DNA of 43,033 nucleotides, taken from assembly GCA_001552765.1 (NCBI GenBank), contig KQ959455.1, forward strand, positions 1 to 43,033, in the 5' to 3' direction. The translations under genes and the position numbers were made by a program. This DNA is from Bacteroidales bacterium KA00344. GTDB taxonomy: Bacteria; Bacteroidota; Bacteroidia; Bacteroidales; Bacteroidaceae. This document shows, piece after piece, positions 35,901-43,033 of this stretch (position 1 is its first letter; the number at the start of each line of letters is the position of its first letter). The notes beneath the pieces are model-generated. The model was not told the origin of the DNA. It did no database searches and saw only the letters and a list, made by a program, of their open reading frames with translations.

Positions 35901-36413
35901 ATGGCAATGAATAAAGTAAAAGTAAATAGTGACACTGAATTAAAGGATCGCTTGGTTGCCATCAACCGTGTAACAAAGGTTACCAAAGGTGGTCGCACAT
36001 TCACATTCGCTGCCATCGTTGTAGTTGGTGACGGCAAGGGAGTAATCGGCTACGGTCTTGGAAAGGCCGGCGAGGTTGCTGCTGCTATTGCAAAAGGCAC
36101 GGAGGTAGCTAAAAAGAATCTTGTTAAAGTCCCTGTTCTCAAGGGTACTGTTCCTCATGAAGTGGAAGTTAAATACGGCGGTGCCAGAGTCTTGCTGAAG
36201 CCTGCCGCTGCCGGTACTGGTCTGAAAGCGGGTGGTGCCATGCGTGCCGTTTTGGTGAGCGCAGGTATTACCGATGTGATTGCAAAGTCACAGGGATCTA
36301 CCAATGCACACAACTTGGTGAAGGCTACTATTAAGGCGCTCTCAGAAATGCGCGATGCCTATCAGGTGGCTGGCGAGCGTGGTATAGCTATGGAAAAAGT
36401 TTTTAACGGTTAA
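35901..36413 (+). CDS. rpsE: Ribosomal protein S5
   Basis: The 170-residue protein lines the mRNA entry tunnel and influences accuracy. The double-stranded-RNA-binding fold starts at [49 protein letters not shown] and the C-terminal [16 protein letters not shown] are conserved. Confidence 0.99.
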   Translation: MAMNKVKVNSDTELKDRLVAINRVTKVTKGGRTFTFAAIVVVGDGKGVIGYGLGKAGEVAAAIAKGTEVAKKNLVKVPVLKGTVPHEVEVKYGGARVLLKPAAAGTGLKAGGAMRAVLVSAGITDVIAKSQGSTNAHNLVKATIKALSEMRDAYQVAGERGIAMEKVFNG

Positions 36414-36426
36414 TAGGATTATAACA

Positions 36427-36603
36427 ATGGCAACAATAAAAGTAAAGCAGGTGAAGAGTGCTATAGGCTATCCTGCAAATCAGAAGAAAACTCTTCTCTC
36501 TCTGGGACTTCGCAAGATTTCTCAGGTTGTTGAGATTGAAGATACTCCTAGCAATATGGGTAGGGTACGCACAGTGCATCACCTTGTTGAAATAGTTAAG
36601 TAA
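36427..36603 (+). CDS. rpmD: Ribosomal protein L30
   Basis: A 58-residue frame fits between rpsE and rplO, where L30 is expected. It starts at ATG 36427 with MATIKVKQVKSAIGYPANQK. The motif LLSLGLRKISQVVEIEDTPSNMGRVRTVHHLVEIVK matches the small bacterial L30. Its length and place leave little doubt. Confidence 0.97.
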   Translation: MATIKVKQVKSAIGYPANQKKTLLSLGLRKISQVVEIEDTPSNMGRVRTVHHLVEIVK

Positions 36604-36629
36604 TAACTTTTTTAAATTCAGACGTAATC

Positions 36630-37076
36630 ATGAAATTAAATAATTTGAAGCCTACTGCAGGCTCTACTCATTCTCGTCGTCGCATTGGACGTGGTACTGG
36701 CTCTGGTTTGGGCGGGACGTCTACTCGTGGCCACAAGGGTGCGAAGTCTCGTTCAGGCTATAAGAAGAAGATTGGTTTTGAGGGTGGTCAGATGCCTTTG
36801 CAACGCCGTGTTCCGAAATTTGGATTCAAGAACATCAACCGCAAGGAATATTTTGTAGTAAACCTTTCAGACCTTCAGAAGTTGGCCGAGGAGAAGTCTC
36901 TCACAACGATTGGTATCGCCGAACTTGTAGAGGCCGGTCTTACCAACGGCAAGAAACTTGTAAAAGTGCTTGGCGACGGTGAGTTGAAGTCGAAGCTCGA
37001 AGTAAAGGCAAACGCATTTTCAAAAACAGCAGAAGAGGCTATCAAGGCCGTTGGTGGTAACGCAACGATAATCTAA
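36630..37076 (+). CDS. rplO: Ribosomal protein L15
   Basis: The 148-residue protein has an extended basic N-terminus reaching into 23S rRNA: GSTHSRRRIGRGTGSGLGGTSTRGHKGAKSRSGYKKKIGFEGGQMPLQRRVPKFGF. The C-terminal globular part includes VLGDGELKSKLEVKANAFSKTAEEAIKAVGG. It ends three bases before secY. Confidence 0.98.
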   Translation: MKLNNLKPTAGSTHSRRRIGRGTGSGLGGTSTRGHKGAKSRSGYKKKIGFEGGQMPLQRRVPKFGFKNINRKEYFVVNLSDLQKLAEEKSLTTIGIAELVEAGLTNGKKLVKVLGDGELKSKLEVKANAFSKTAEEAIKAVGGNATII

Positions 37077-37079
37077 ACA

Positions 37080-38420
37080 ATGAAAAAGTTAATTGAGACA
37101 CTAAAGAACTGTTGGAGAGTGGAGGATTTGCGTCAGCGTCTCCTCGTCACTCTTCTGTTTACGGCTATTTACCGTTTTGGATCATTTGTAGTATTACCGG
37201 GCATTGATCCGGCTAAACTTGATCAGCTTCAGTCGCAAACTGCGGGTGGCTTGATGTCACTGCTGGACATGTTCTCTGGTGGAGCATTTTCCAATGCATC
37301 TATCTTTGCACTTGGAATCATGCCTTACATCTCAGCTTCCATTGTTATGCAGCTTCTTGCTGTTGCTGTACCTTATTTTCAAAAGATGCAGCGAGAAGGC
37401 GAGAGTGGCCGTAAGAAAATACAATGGTACACTCGTGTCCTGACAATTGCAATCCTGCTTTTTCAGGCTCCGAGTTACCTTATCAACTTGAAGATGCAAG
37501 CAAGCTCTGCTCTTGCCAGTGGCATCTCGTGGAGTGTATTTATGATTCCGGCGACAATCATCTTGGCAGCAGGAAGTATGTTTATCCTTTGGTTGGGTGA
37601 ACGCATTACTGACAAGGGAGTAGGAAATGGTATCTCACTAATCATTATGCTTGGTATCATCGCCCGCTTGCCTCAGGCCTTTGCGCAGGAGTTGAGCTCA
37701 AGATTCACGGCTATTTCCGGTGGTGGTCTGGTGATGTTTATTGTTGAGATTTTGATACTCTATGCAATTATTTGTGCAGCAATCCTTTTAGTTCAGGGAA
37801 CACGAAAGGTTCCTGTACAGTATGCTAAGCGGTTGGTAGGTAACAAACAGTATGGTGGTGCTCGCCAGTACATTCCTCTCAAACTTTTTGCAGCCAATGT
37901 GATGCCGATTATCTTTGCGCAGGCATTGATGTTCATTCCTTTGGCTATCGTTCGCTATCAGAGCGAGGGCGCTTCTTGGTGGGTTCAAGATATGTTGAAC
38001 AACCGAAGCTTGCTTTACAATGTAATATATGTTGTCCTGATTATAGCGTTTACATATTTTTATACAGCCATTACGTTGAATCCAACGCAGATGGCAGAGG
38101 ATATGAAACGCAATAATGGTTTCATCCCGGGTGTAAAGCCGGGACATGACACTGCGGAGTATATAGATACCGTGATGTCACGTATCACGCTTCCGGGATC
38201 TCTTTTCATTGCATTTATTGCAGTTATGCCTGCTCTTGCTGGACTTCTGGACGTACAGGATGCTTTCTCACAGTTCTTTGGTGGTACTTCACTGCTGATT
38301 ACTGTCGGAGTAGTTATTGATACGCTCCAGCAGATTGAGAGCTATCTGCTCATGCGCCATTACGACGGGTTACTGAATTCTGGCCATACTCGTGGTAGAG
38401 GTACTGTCAGCGCATATTAA
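37080..38420 (+). CDS. secY: SecY preprotein translocase channel
   Basis: The 446-residue inner-membrane protein forms the Sec channel that exports signal-peptide proteins, including those of the PUL and the surface protein in this window. Ten hydrophobic segments can be traced. The plug region GGLMSLLDMFSGGAFSNASIFALGIMPYISASIVMQL is conserved. The cytoplasmic loop GTRKVPVQYAKR (about 240) and the C-terminal loop NGGFIPGVKPG-like stretch are present, as is the QQIESYLLMRHYDG near the end. Confidence 0.98.
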   Translation: MKKLIETLKNCWRVEDLRQRLLVTLLFTAIYRFGSFVVLPGIDPAKLDQLQSQTAGGLMSLLDMFSGGAFSNASIFALGIMPYISASIVMQLLAVAVPYFQKMQREGESGRKKIQWYTRVLTIAILLFQAPSYLINLKMQASSALASGISWSVFMIPATIILAAGSMFILWLGERITDKGVGNGISLIIMLGIIARLPQAFAQELSSRFTAISGGGLVMFIVEILILYAIICAAILLVQGTRKVPVQYAKRLVGNKQYGGARQYIPLKLFAANVMPIIFAQALMFIPLAIVRYQSEGASWWVQDMLNNRSLLYNVIYVVLIIAFTYFYTAITLNPTQMAEDMKRNNGFIPGVKPGHDTAEYIDTVMSRITLPGSLFIAFIAVMPALAGLLDVQDAFSQFFGGTSLLITVGVVIDTLQQIESYLLMRHYDGLLNSGHTRGRGTVSAY

Positions 38421-38434
38421 TTGGGTCTTTCGAA

Positions 38435-39217
38435 ATGCTAATATTTCTTAAGACAGAAGATGAAATCGAACTTATGCGTAGAGCCAACCAACTTGTTGGT
38501 GCGACTCTTGCAGAAGTAGGCAAACATATCAAACCTGGTGTAACGACCCTCCAATTGGATAAAATTGCTGAGGAGTATATTCGAGATAATGGCGCTGTGC
38601 CAACGTTCAAGAATTTCCCGAATCCATATGGAGAGCCGTTTCCCGGATCAATTTGTACCTCGGTGAACGAAGTGGTCGTACATGGAGTACCGAGCGACAA
38701 AGTTATCTTGAAAGAGGGTGATATCGTCTCTGTAGATTGCGGTACTCTTTTGGATGGATTTAATGGGGATAGTTGTTATACATTTTGTGTCGGTGAAGTG
38801 AGTGATGAAGTGAGAAAACTTCTGGAAACAACTAAGCTGAGCTTATACAAAGGGATAGAGCAAGCCCAGCACGGGAAACACGTAGGAGATATAGGAGCTG
38901 CAGTACAGGAATTCTGCGAGGCAGAAGGCTATGGAGTTGTACGGGAACTTTGTGGACATGGCATCGGGCATGAAATGCACGAAGCCCCTTCAATCCCAAA
39001 CTACGGCTCTCGTGGCAATGGTGTGATGCTTAAGTCTGGTATGTGTATAGCTATCGAACCGATGATAACTATGGGGGAACGTAGTATATGGATGTTGCCG
39101 GACAAGTGGAGCATCGTTACGCGCGATGGTAAGCCTGCAGCTCATTTTGAGCATACAATAGCTATCCGCAAAGGAAAAGCTGAGATTTTATCAACGTTTA
39201 AGGAAATAGAACAATAA
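38435..39217 (+). CDS. map: Methionine aminopeptidase, type I
   Basis: The 260-residue enzyme removes the initiator methionine from new proteins. The five metal ligands are D101, D112, H175, E208 and E239, with the same spacing as in the Escherichia coli enzyme. [11 protein letters not shown] carries the ligand and an auxiliary histidine. There is no N-terminal zinc-finger extension. Between secY and infA there is no adk, which is the common order in this phylum. Confidence 0.98.
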   Translation: MLIFLKTEDEIELMRRANQLVGATLAEVGKHIKPGVTTLQLDKIAEEYIRDNGAVPTFKNFPNPYGEPFPGSICTSVNEVVVHGVPSDKVILKEGDIVSVDCGTLLDGFNGDSCYTFCVGEVSDEVRKLLETTKLSLYKGIEQAQHGKHVGDIGAAVQEFCEAEGYGVVRELCGHGIGHEMHEAPSIPNYGSRGNGVMLKSGMCIAIEPMITMGERSIWMLPDKWSIVTRDGKPAAHFEHTIAIRKGKAEILSTFKEIEQ

Positions 39218-39237
39218 GAAAAAGAAGGAAATTAATT

Positions 39238-39456
39238 ATGTCAAAACAGGCAGCAATAGAACAGGATGGAACGGTAATAGAGAACCTCTCTAATGCAATG
39301 TTTCGAGTGGAACTTGAAAATGGAGTACAGATAATAGCAAACATTTCCGGTAAGATGCGTTTGCATTACATCAAGATTCTTCCGGGTGATAAGGTAAAAG
39401 TAGCTATGAGTCCATACGACCTCACCAAAGGGAGAATTGAATTCAGATATAAATAA
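39238..39456 (+). CDS. infA: Translation initiation factor IF-1
   Basis: The 72-residue OB-fold protein blocks the A site during initiation. [29 protein letters not shown] and [37 protein letters not shown] are the full family sequence pattern. Confidence 0.99.
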   Translation: MSKQAAIEQDGTVIENLSNAMFRVELENGVQIIANISGKMRLHYIKILPGDKVKVAMSPYDLTKGRIEFRYK

Positions 39457-39482
39457 ACAATTATATAAGATATCTTTTAGAT

Positions 39483-39599
39483 ATGAAGACAAGAGCATCA
39501 TTGAAGAAACGTTCAGCTGACTGTAAGATTGTACGTCGTAAAGGTCGTCTGTTCGTTATCAACAAGAAAAACCCTAAGTTTAAATTACGCCAGGGTTAA
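39483..39599 (+). CDS. rpmJ: Ribosomal protein L36, zinc-free form
   Basis: This 38-residue frame ([15 protein letters not shown] ... KLRQG) has the exact length and ends of L36. Of the four zinc ligands of the cysteine form (C11, C14, C27, H33) only C14 is kept; the others are S, N and F. It is the zinc-independent type. It lies directly after infA, as usual. Confidence 0.97.
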   Translation: MKTRASLKKRSADCKIVRRKGRLFVINKKNPKFKLRQG

Positions 39600-39611
39600 T
39601 GTTAAAAATGT

Positions 39612-39659
39612 GCAAAAGATACCTATTACACTTATAAATTAGTATCTTTGCATGATTTT
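39612..39659 (+). promoter_or_regulatory. Promoter-overlapping inverted repeat before rpsM
   Basis: TATCTTTG (39643-39650) matches the TAnnTTTG -7 box, 60 bp before the rpsM ATG. It lies in an inverted repeat: GCAAAAGATAC (39612-39622) and GTATCTTTGC (39642-39651) pair with one bulged A around 19 nt. ATGATTTTT follows, so the same bases could also form a weak terminator. An internal promoter of the alpha part seems most likely; the overlap suggests a switch between reading through and restarting. Confidence 0.5.
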
Positions 39660-39710
39660 TAACGAAGACAACGTTTAATTTTTTATTAAATTTATTTATT
39701 CAATTAACAA

Positions 39711-40091
39711 ATGGCAATAAGAATTGTTGGAGTAGATTTGCCCCAAAATAAGCGTGGCGAAATCGCATTGACCTATATCTATGGTATCGGTCGAAGTAGT
39801 TCAGCAAAGATATTGGATAAGGCCGGCGTAAGCCGTGACTTGAAGGTCAGTGAATGGTCTGACGACCAGGCAGCTAAAATCCGTGAAATTATCAGCGCTG
39901 AATTCAAAGTAGAAGGAGATCTCCGTTCAGAAACTCAGATGAGCATCAAGCGCCTGATGGATATTGGCTGCTATCGTGGTGTTCGTCATCGTCTTGGTCT
40001 TCCTGTTCGCGGTCAGAGTACAAAGAATAATGCTCGTACCCGTAAGGGTAAAAAGAAGACTGTTGCTAACAAGAAAAAGGCTGTTCAGTAA
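39711..40091 (+). CDS. rpsM: Ribosomal protein S13
   Basis: The 126-residue protein forms bridges at the top of the small subunit. [31 protein letters not shown] is standard, and [30 protein letters not shown] is the P-site-contacting tail. It follows the predicted internal promoter. Confidence 0.99.
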   Translation: MAIRIVGVDLPQNKRGEIALTYIYGIGRSSSAKILDKAGVSRDLKVSEWSDDQAAKIREIISAEFKVEGDLRSETQMSIKRLMDIGCYRGVRHRLGLPVRGQSTKNNARTRKGKKKTVANKKKAVQ

Positions 40092-40111
40092 TTTATAGGA
40101 GGAAATTAATT

Positions 40112-40501
40112 ATGGCAAAAACAAAAGCAACATCTAAGAAAAGAAATGTAAGAGTGACAGCTATGGGACAACTTCATGTTCATAGCTCGTTCAATAATAT
40201 TATTGTATCGCTCGCTAACAGCGAAGGCCAGGTTATTTCTTGGTCATCAGCTGGTAAGATGGGGTTCCGTGGTTCTAAGAAAAATACTCCTTATGCAGCC
40301 CAGATGGCAGCAGAGGATTGTGCAAAAGAGGCTTTCAATCTTGGCCTTCGTAAAGTAAAAGCGTTTGTAAAGGGACCGGGTAATGGTCGTGAAAGCGCTA
40401 TTCGTGCCGTCCATGGAGCTGGAATTCAGATAACTGAAATCGTTGACGTTACACCGCTGCCACACAATGGCTGTCGTCCTCCCAAGCGTCGTCGTGTGTA
40501 A
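40112..40501 (+). CDS. rpsK: Ribosomal protein S11
   Basis: The 129-residue protein lies on the platform near the E site. [36 protein letters not shown] and the end [18 protein letters not shown] are characteristic. AGGAGG lies ten bases before the start, a rare clear Shine-Dalgarno site here. Confidence 0.99.
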   Translation: MAKTKATSKKRNVRVTAMGQLHVHSSFNNIIVSLANSEGQVISWSSAGKMGFRGSKKNTPYAAQMAAEDCAKEAFNLGLRKVKAFVKGPGNGRESAIRAVHGAGIQITEIVDVTPLPHNGCRPPKRRRV

Positions 40502-40545
40502 TGAGTGAGTTTGAATATACAATAGATTAAAAGCATACAAAAATT

Positions 40546-41154
40546 ATGGCAAGATATATAGGTCCGAAATCTAGAATTTCACGCCGTTTTGGAGAACCCA
40601 TTTTCGGTGCAGATAAGGTACTGGCAAAGCGTAATTTTCCTCCAGGGCAGCACGGTAACGATCGTCGTCGCAAGCAGTCTGAGTATGGGATTCAGCTTGC
40701 TGAAAAGCAGAAAGCAAAATACACTTACGGTGTTTTGGAGCGCCAGTTCCGTAATCTGTTTGTGAAGGCTAATAAGAGTGGGGGCGTTACGGGTGAAGTA
40801 TTGCTTCAGCTTCTTGAGTGCCGTCTGGATAACGTAGTTTACCGTCTTGGAATTGCTCCTACACGTGCGGCTGCCCGTCAGTTGGTAGGACACAAGCATA
40901 TAACCGTAGATGGTCGAGTAGTTAACATTCCTTCTTTTTCTGTAAAACCGGGACAAGTTGTTGGTGTTCGTGAGAAATCTAAATCTCTCGAAGTTGTTGA
41001 AGCTGCTCTTGCAGGATTCAACCACAGCAAGTATCCTTGGCTGGAATGGGACGAAAACACAAAGAGTGGCAAATTCTTGCATACTCCCGAACGTGAAGAT
41101 ATCCCGGAAAATATTAAGGAACAGTTAATCGTTGAGTTGTACTCTAAACAATAA
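40546..41154 (+). CDS. rpsD: Ribosomal protein S4, zinc-free form
   Basis: The 202-residue protein starts assembly of the small-subunit body and is part of the mRNA entry helicase. The N-terminus [21 protein letters not shown] lacks the cysteine cluster of the zinc form. The S4 domain is at about 90-155 ([32 protein letters not shown]). In enterobacteria S4 represses the alpha operon; a binding site here was not identified. Confidence 0.98.
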   Translation: MARYIGPKSRISRRFGEPIFGADKVLAKRNFPPGQHGNDRRRKQSEYGIQLAEKQKAKYTYGVLERQFRNLFVKANKSGGVTGEVLLQLLECRLDNVVYRLGIAPTRAAARQLVGHKHITVDGRVVNIPSFSVKPGQVVGVREKSKSLEVVEAALAGFNHSKYPWLEWDENTKSGKFLHTPEREDIPENIKEQLIVELYSKQ

Positions 41155-41166
41155 ATCATTAAATTA

Positions 41167-42159
41167 ATGGCGATATTAGCATTTCAAAAACCTGATAAAG
41201 TAGTGATGCTGGAGGCATCGGAGAGTTTCGGAAAATTTGAATTTTCTCCTCTTGAGCCTGGCTTTGGCGTTACCATTGGTAATGCTTTGCGACGCATCCT
41301 CCTTTCATCATTGGAGGGTTATGCTATCAACACCGTCCGTATTGCCGGTGTAGAGCATGAGTTCTCTTCAATTCCTGGTGTGAAGGAAGATGTAACCAAC
41401 ATCATCTTGAATCTCAAACAAGTTCGATTCAAGCAAGTAGTAGAAGAATTCGAGAATGAGAAAGTTAGTATCACCGTAGAGAATTCCACTGAATTCAAAG
41501 CAGGTGATATTGGTAAGTATCTGACTGGATTTGAAGTGTTAAACCCTGATTTGGTGATTTGTCATTTAGACTCCAAGGCATCTATGCAGATAGACTTAAC
41601 CATCAACAAAGGACGTGGTTACGTTCCTGCTGATGAGAACCGTCAGTTCTGCACTGATGTCAATGTGCTTCCCATCGATTCTATCTACACCCCAATCCGT
41701 AATGTAAAATACAGTGTAGAGCCTACTCGCGTAGAGCAGAAAACAGACTATGACAAGCTCTGCATTGAAGTAACGACGGATGGTTCCATCCATCCAAAGG
41801 ATGCGTTGAAAGAGGCTGCTAAAATTCTCATCTATCACTTCATGCTGTTCTCGGATGAAAAGATTACTCTTGAAGATCCAGACAGGGATGGCAATCAGGA
41901 GTTTGATGAGGAGGTGCTCCATATGCGTCAGTTGTTGAAGACCAAGTTAATTGACCTGAACCTCAGTGTTCGGGCTCTTAATTGTCTGAAAGCAGCCGAT
42001 GTGGAGACACTTGGTGACCTTGTACAATACAACAAAACGGATCTTCTTAAGTTCCGTAACTTTGGTAAGAAATCGCTCTCAGAGCTTGATGATTTGCTCG
42101 AGAGTCTGAATCTGTCCTTTGGAACCGATATTTCAAAGTATAAACTGGACAAAGAATAA
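41167..42159 (+). CDS. rpoA: RNA polymerase alpha subunit
   Basis: The 330-residue protein dimerises to start assembly of RNA polymerase. The N-terminal domain has [22 protein letters not shown] (about 34-56). The C-terminal domain (about 255-320) has [25 protein letters not shown] and [19 protein letters not shown], which bind UP elements and activators. It lies between rpsD and rplQ as in most bacteria. Confidence 0.99.
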   Translation: MAILAFQKPDKVVMLEASESFGKFEFSPLEPGFGVTIGNALRRILLSSLEGYAINTVRIAGVEHEFSSIPGVKEDVTNIILNLKQVRFKQVVEEFENEKVSITVENSTEFKAGDIGKYLTGFEVLNPDLVICHLDSKASMQIDLTINKGRGYVPADENRQFCTDVNVLPIDSIYTPIRNVKYSVEPTRVEQKTDYDKLCIEVTTDGSIHPKDALKEAAKILIYHFMLFSDEKITLEDPDRDGNQEFDEEVLHMRQLLKTKLIDLNLSVRALNCLKAADVETLGDLVQYNKTDLLKFRNFGKKSLSELDDLLESLNLSFGTDISKYKLDKE

Positions 42160-42176
42160 GAATTAGGGGTATAGGT

Positions 42177-42195
42177 AGTAGATATACAGTCTACT
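42177..42195 (+). promoter_or_regulatory. Small hairpin between rpoA and rplQ
   Basis: AGTAGA (42177-42182) pairs with TCTACT (42190-42195) around a 7-nt loop, and GG/CC can extend it after one mismatch. No T run follows. It lies in an 82-bp gap and may be an mRNA-stability element. Confidence 0.4.
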
Positions 42196-42241
42196 TCCTC
42201 CCATATTTCCTACGACTTGTTCTAAACATGTAAAAACAAAA

Positions 42242-42880
42242 ATGAGACATAATAAAAAATTCAACCATCTGGGTCGTACTGCATCTCATCGTGCCAGTAT
42301 GCTTGCAAATATGGCATCTAGCTTGATAATGCACAAAAGAATCACTACGACCCTCGCAAAGGCAAAGGCTCTGAAAAAATATGTTGAGCCACTGATTACA
42401 CGTTCCAAGAATGATACAACAACCAGTCGTCGTGTTGTTTTTCGTTATCTGCAAAACAAATATGCAGTGAAAGAACTTTTCGGAGAAGTGGCCGGCAGAG
42501 TTGCTGATCGTCCCGGAGGTTACACACGTGTTATCAAGTTGGGGACACGTAAGGGTGATGCTGCCGAGATTGCTTTCATCGAACTTGTAGACTTTGATGA
42601 AAACATGGCAAAGGCACCTAAGGCTGCGAAGAAGACACGCCGTAGCCGTCGTTCTAAGAAGGATGAATCTGTCAATACAGCCGCTGAGAACACATCAGAA
42701 ACAGTTGCAGAAGAGGATGTAAAGACAGAAGCTAAGTCAGAGGCTAAAGTAGAAGCCAACATCGATGATGCTAAGAAAGCAACTAAGTCTGTCGAAAAAA
42801 AAGCTGTTAAATCAGAAAAGAAGGCTCCAAAAGCTGAAACAACTGAGGCAAAGGACGCCAAAGCAGAGAAGGCTGAATAA
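42242..42880 (+). CDS. rplQ: Ribosomal protein L17 with long low-complexity tail
   Basis: The L17 core (about 1-120) is normal: [50 protein letters not shown] and [26 protein letters not shown]. The protein then runs on to 212 residues with a tail rich in Ala, Lys and Glu (for example [19 protein letters not shown]). Typical L17 ends near 115-130. The tail keeps frame with no frameshift and probably forms a flexible or helical extension at the tunnel-exit side. Tails are common in this phylum but this one is long. Its job is unknown. Confidence 0.97.
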   Translation: MRHNKKFNHLGRTASHRASMLANMASSLIMHKRITTTLAKAKALKKYVEPLITRSKNDTTTSRRVVFRYLQNKYAVKELFGEVAGRVADRPGGYTRVIKLGTRKGDAAEIAFIELVDFDENMAKAPKAAKKTRRSRRSKKDESVNTAAENTSETVAEEDVKTEAKSEAKVEANIDDAKKATKSVEKKAVKSEKKAPKAETTEAKDAKAEKAE

Positions 42881-42907
42881 TTTCGATATTATTTTCAATA
42901 ATCAAAG

Positions 42908-42940
42908 GTGCGTTAATTTAATAGTTAGCGCACTTTTTTT
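42908..42940 (+). terminator. Rho-independent terminator after rplQ
   Basis: GTGCGTTAA (42908-42916) pairs with TTAGCGCAC (42925-42933), nine pairs with one G-U, an 8-nt loop, then seven T. It ends the ribosomal cluster. The last 93 bases of the window (42941-43033) show no gene. Confidence 0.92.
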
Positions 42941-43033
42941 ATACTTTTCTCTCTAACTCCTTGTGAGTAACTGTTTTCTAAGTCGGGTCTGCTAATTTAT
43001 TTTTTTCATACAACCTTGTGGTGTGGGTAATAC

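Overview
The window is a piece of a Bacteroidales chromosome, most likely from the family Prevotellaceae. The evidence is the TAnnTTTG-type -7 promoter boxes, SusC/SusD pairs, a hybrid two-component sensor with an AraC-type output domain, type IX secretion (T9SS) sorting tails, and a ribosomal-protein cluster in Bacteroidetes order (S12-S7-EF-G-S10-L3..., no tuf after fusA, no adk between secY and map). I cannot name the species.

Region 1 (1-7.8 kb) is a candidate surface-protein locus. An AraC-family regulator on the minus strand faces away from a 58-residue peptide gene (1357-1533) and a 1982-residue T9SS-sorted surface protein. That protein carries about 14 GGA[IVF]/FxxN repeats resembling chlamydial polymorphic membrane proteins. 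The 476-bp divergent spacer holds an inverted repeat, a run of ten G, a -7 box and a second inverted repeat. A terminator and AT-rich spacer repeats close the locus.

Region 2 (7.8-24.2 kb) is a polysaccharide utilization locus (PUL). A hybrid sensor/regulator (minus strand) diverges from a surface glycan-binding lipoprotein, SusC, SusD, two paralogous GH30 enzymes and a GH35 beta-galactosidase. The first GH30 has a signal peptide and a T9SS-like tail (outer surface). The second is a lipoprotein without the acidic surface-export signal, and the GH35 has a plain signal peptide; both are probably periplasmic. The enzyme set suggests a beta-galactan, perhaps the beta-1,6-galactan side chains of type II arabinogalactan. 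A 14-bp direct repeat with 22-bp period just upstream of the PUL promoter is a good candidate operator for the sensor. A strong hairpin separates susD from the enzyme genes, and a terminator ends the locus.

Region 3 (24.3-42.9 kb) is the merged str-S10-spc-alpha cluster, all on the plus strand: rpsL, rpsG, fusA, rpsJ, rplC, rplD, rplW, rplB, rpsS, rplV, rpsC, rplP, rpmC, rpsQ, rplN, rplX, rplE, rpsN, rpsH, rplF, rplR, rpsE, rpmD, rplO, secY, map, infA, rpmJ, rpsM, rpsK, rpsD, rpoA, rplQ. It has a promoter before rpsL, a probable internal promoter before rpsM, structured gaps at fusA/rpsJ, rpsN/rpsH, rpmJ/rpsM and rpoA/rplQ, and a terminator after rplQ. Two short genes, rpmD (58 aa) and rpmJ (38 aa), are easily missed. 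L36, S14 and S4 all lack zinc-ligand sets, S3 has an Arg/Gly-rich tail, and L17 has a long Ala/Lys/Glu-rich tail.
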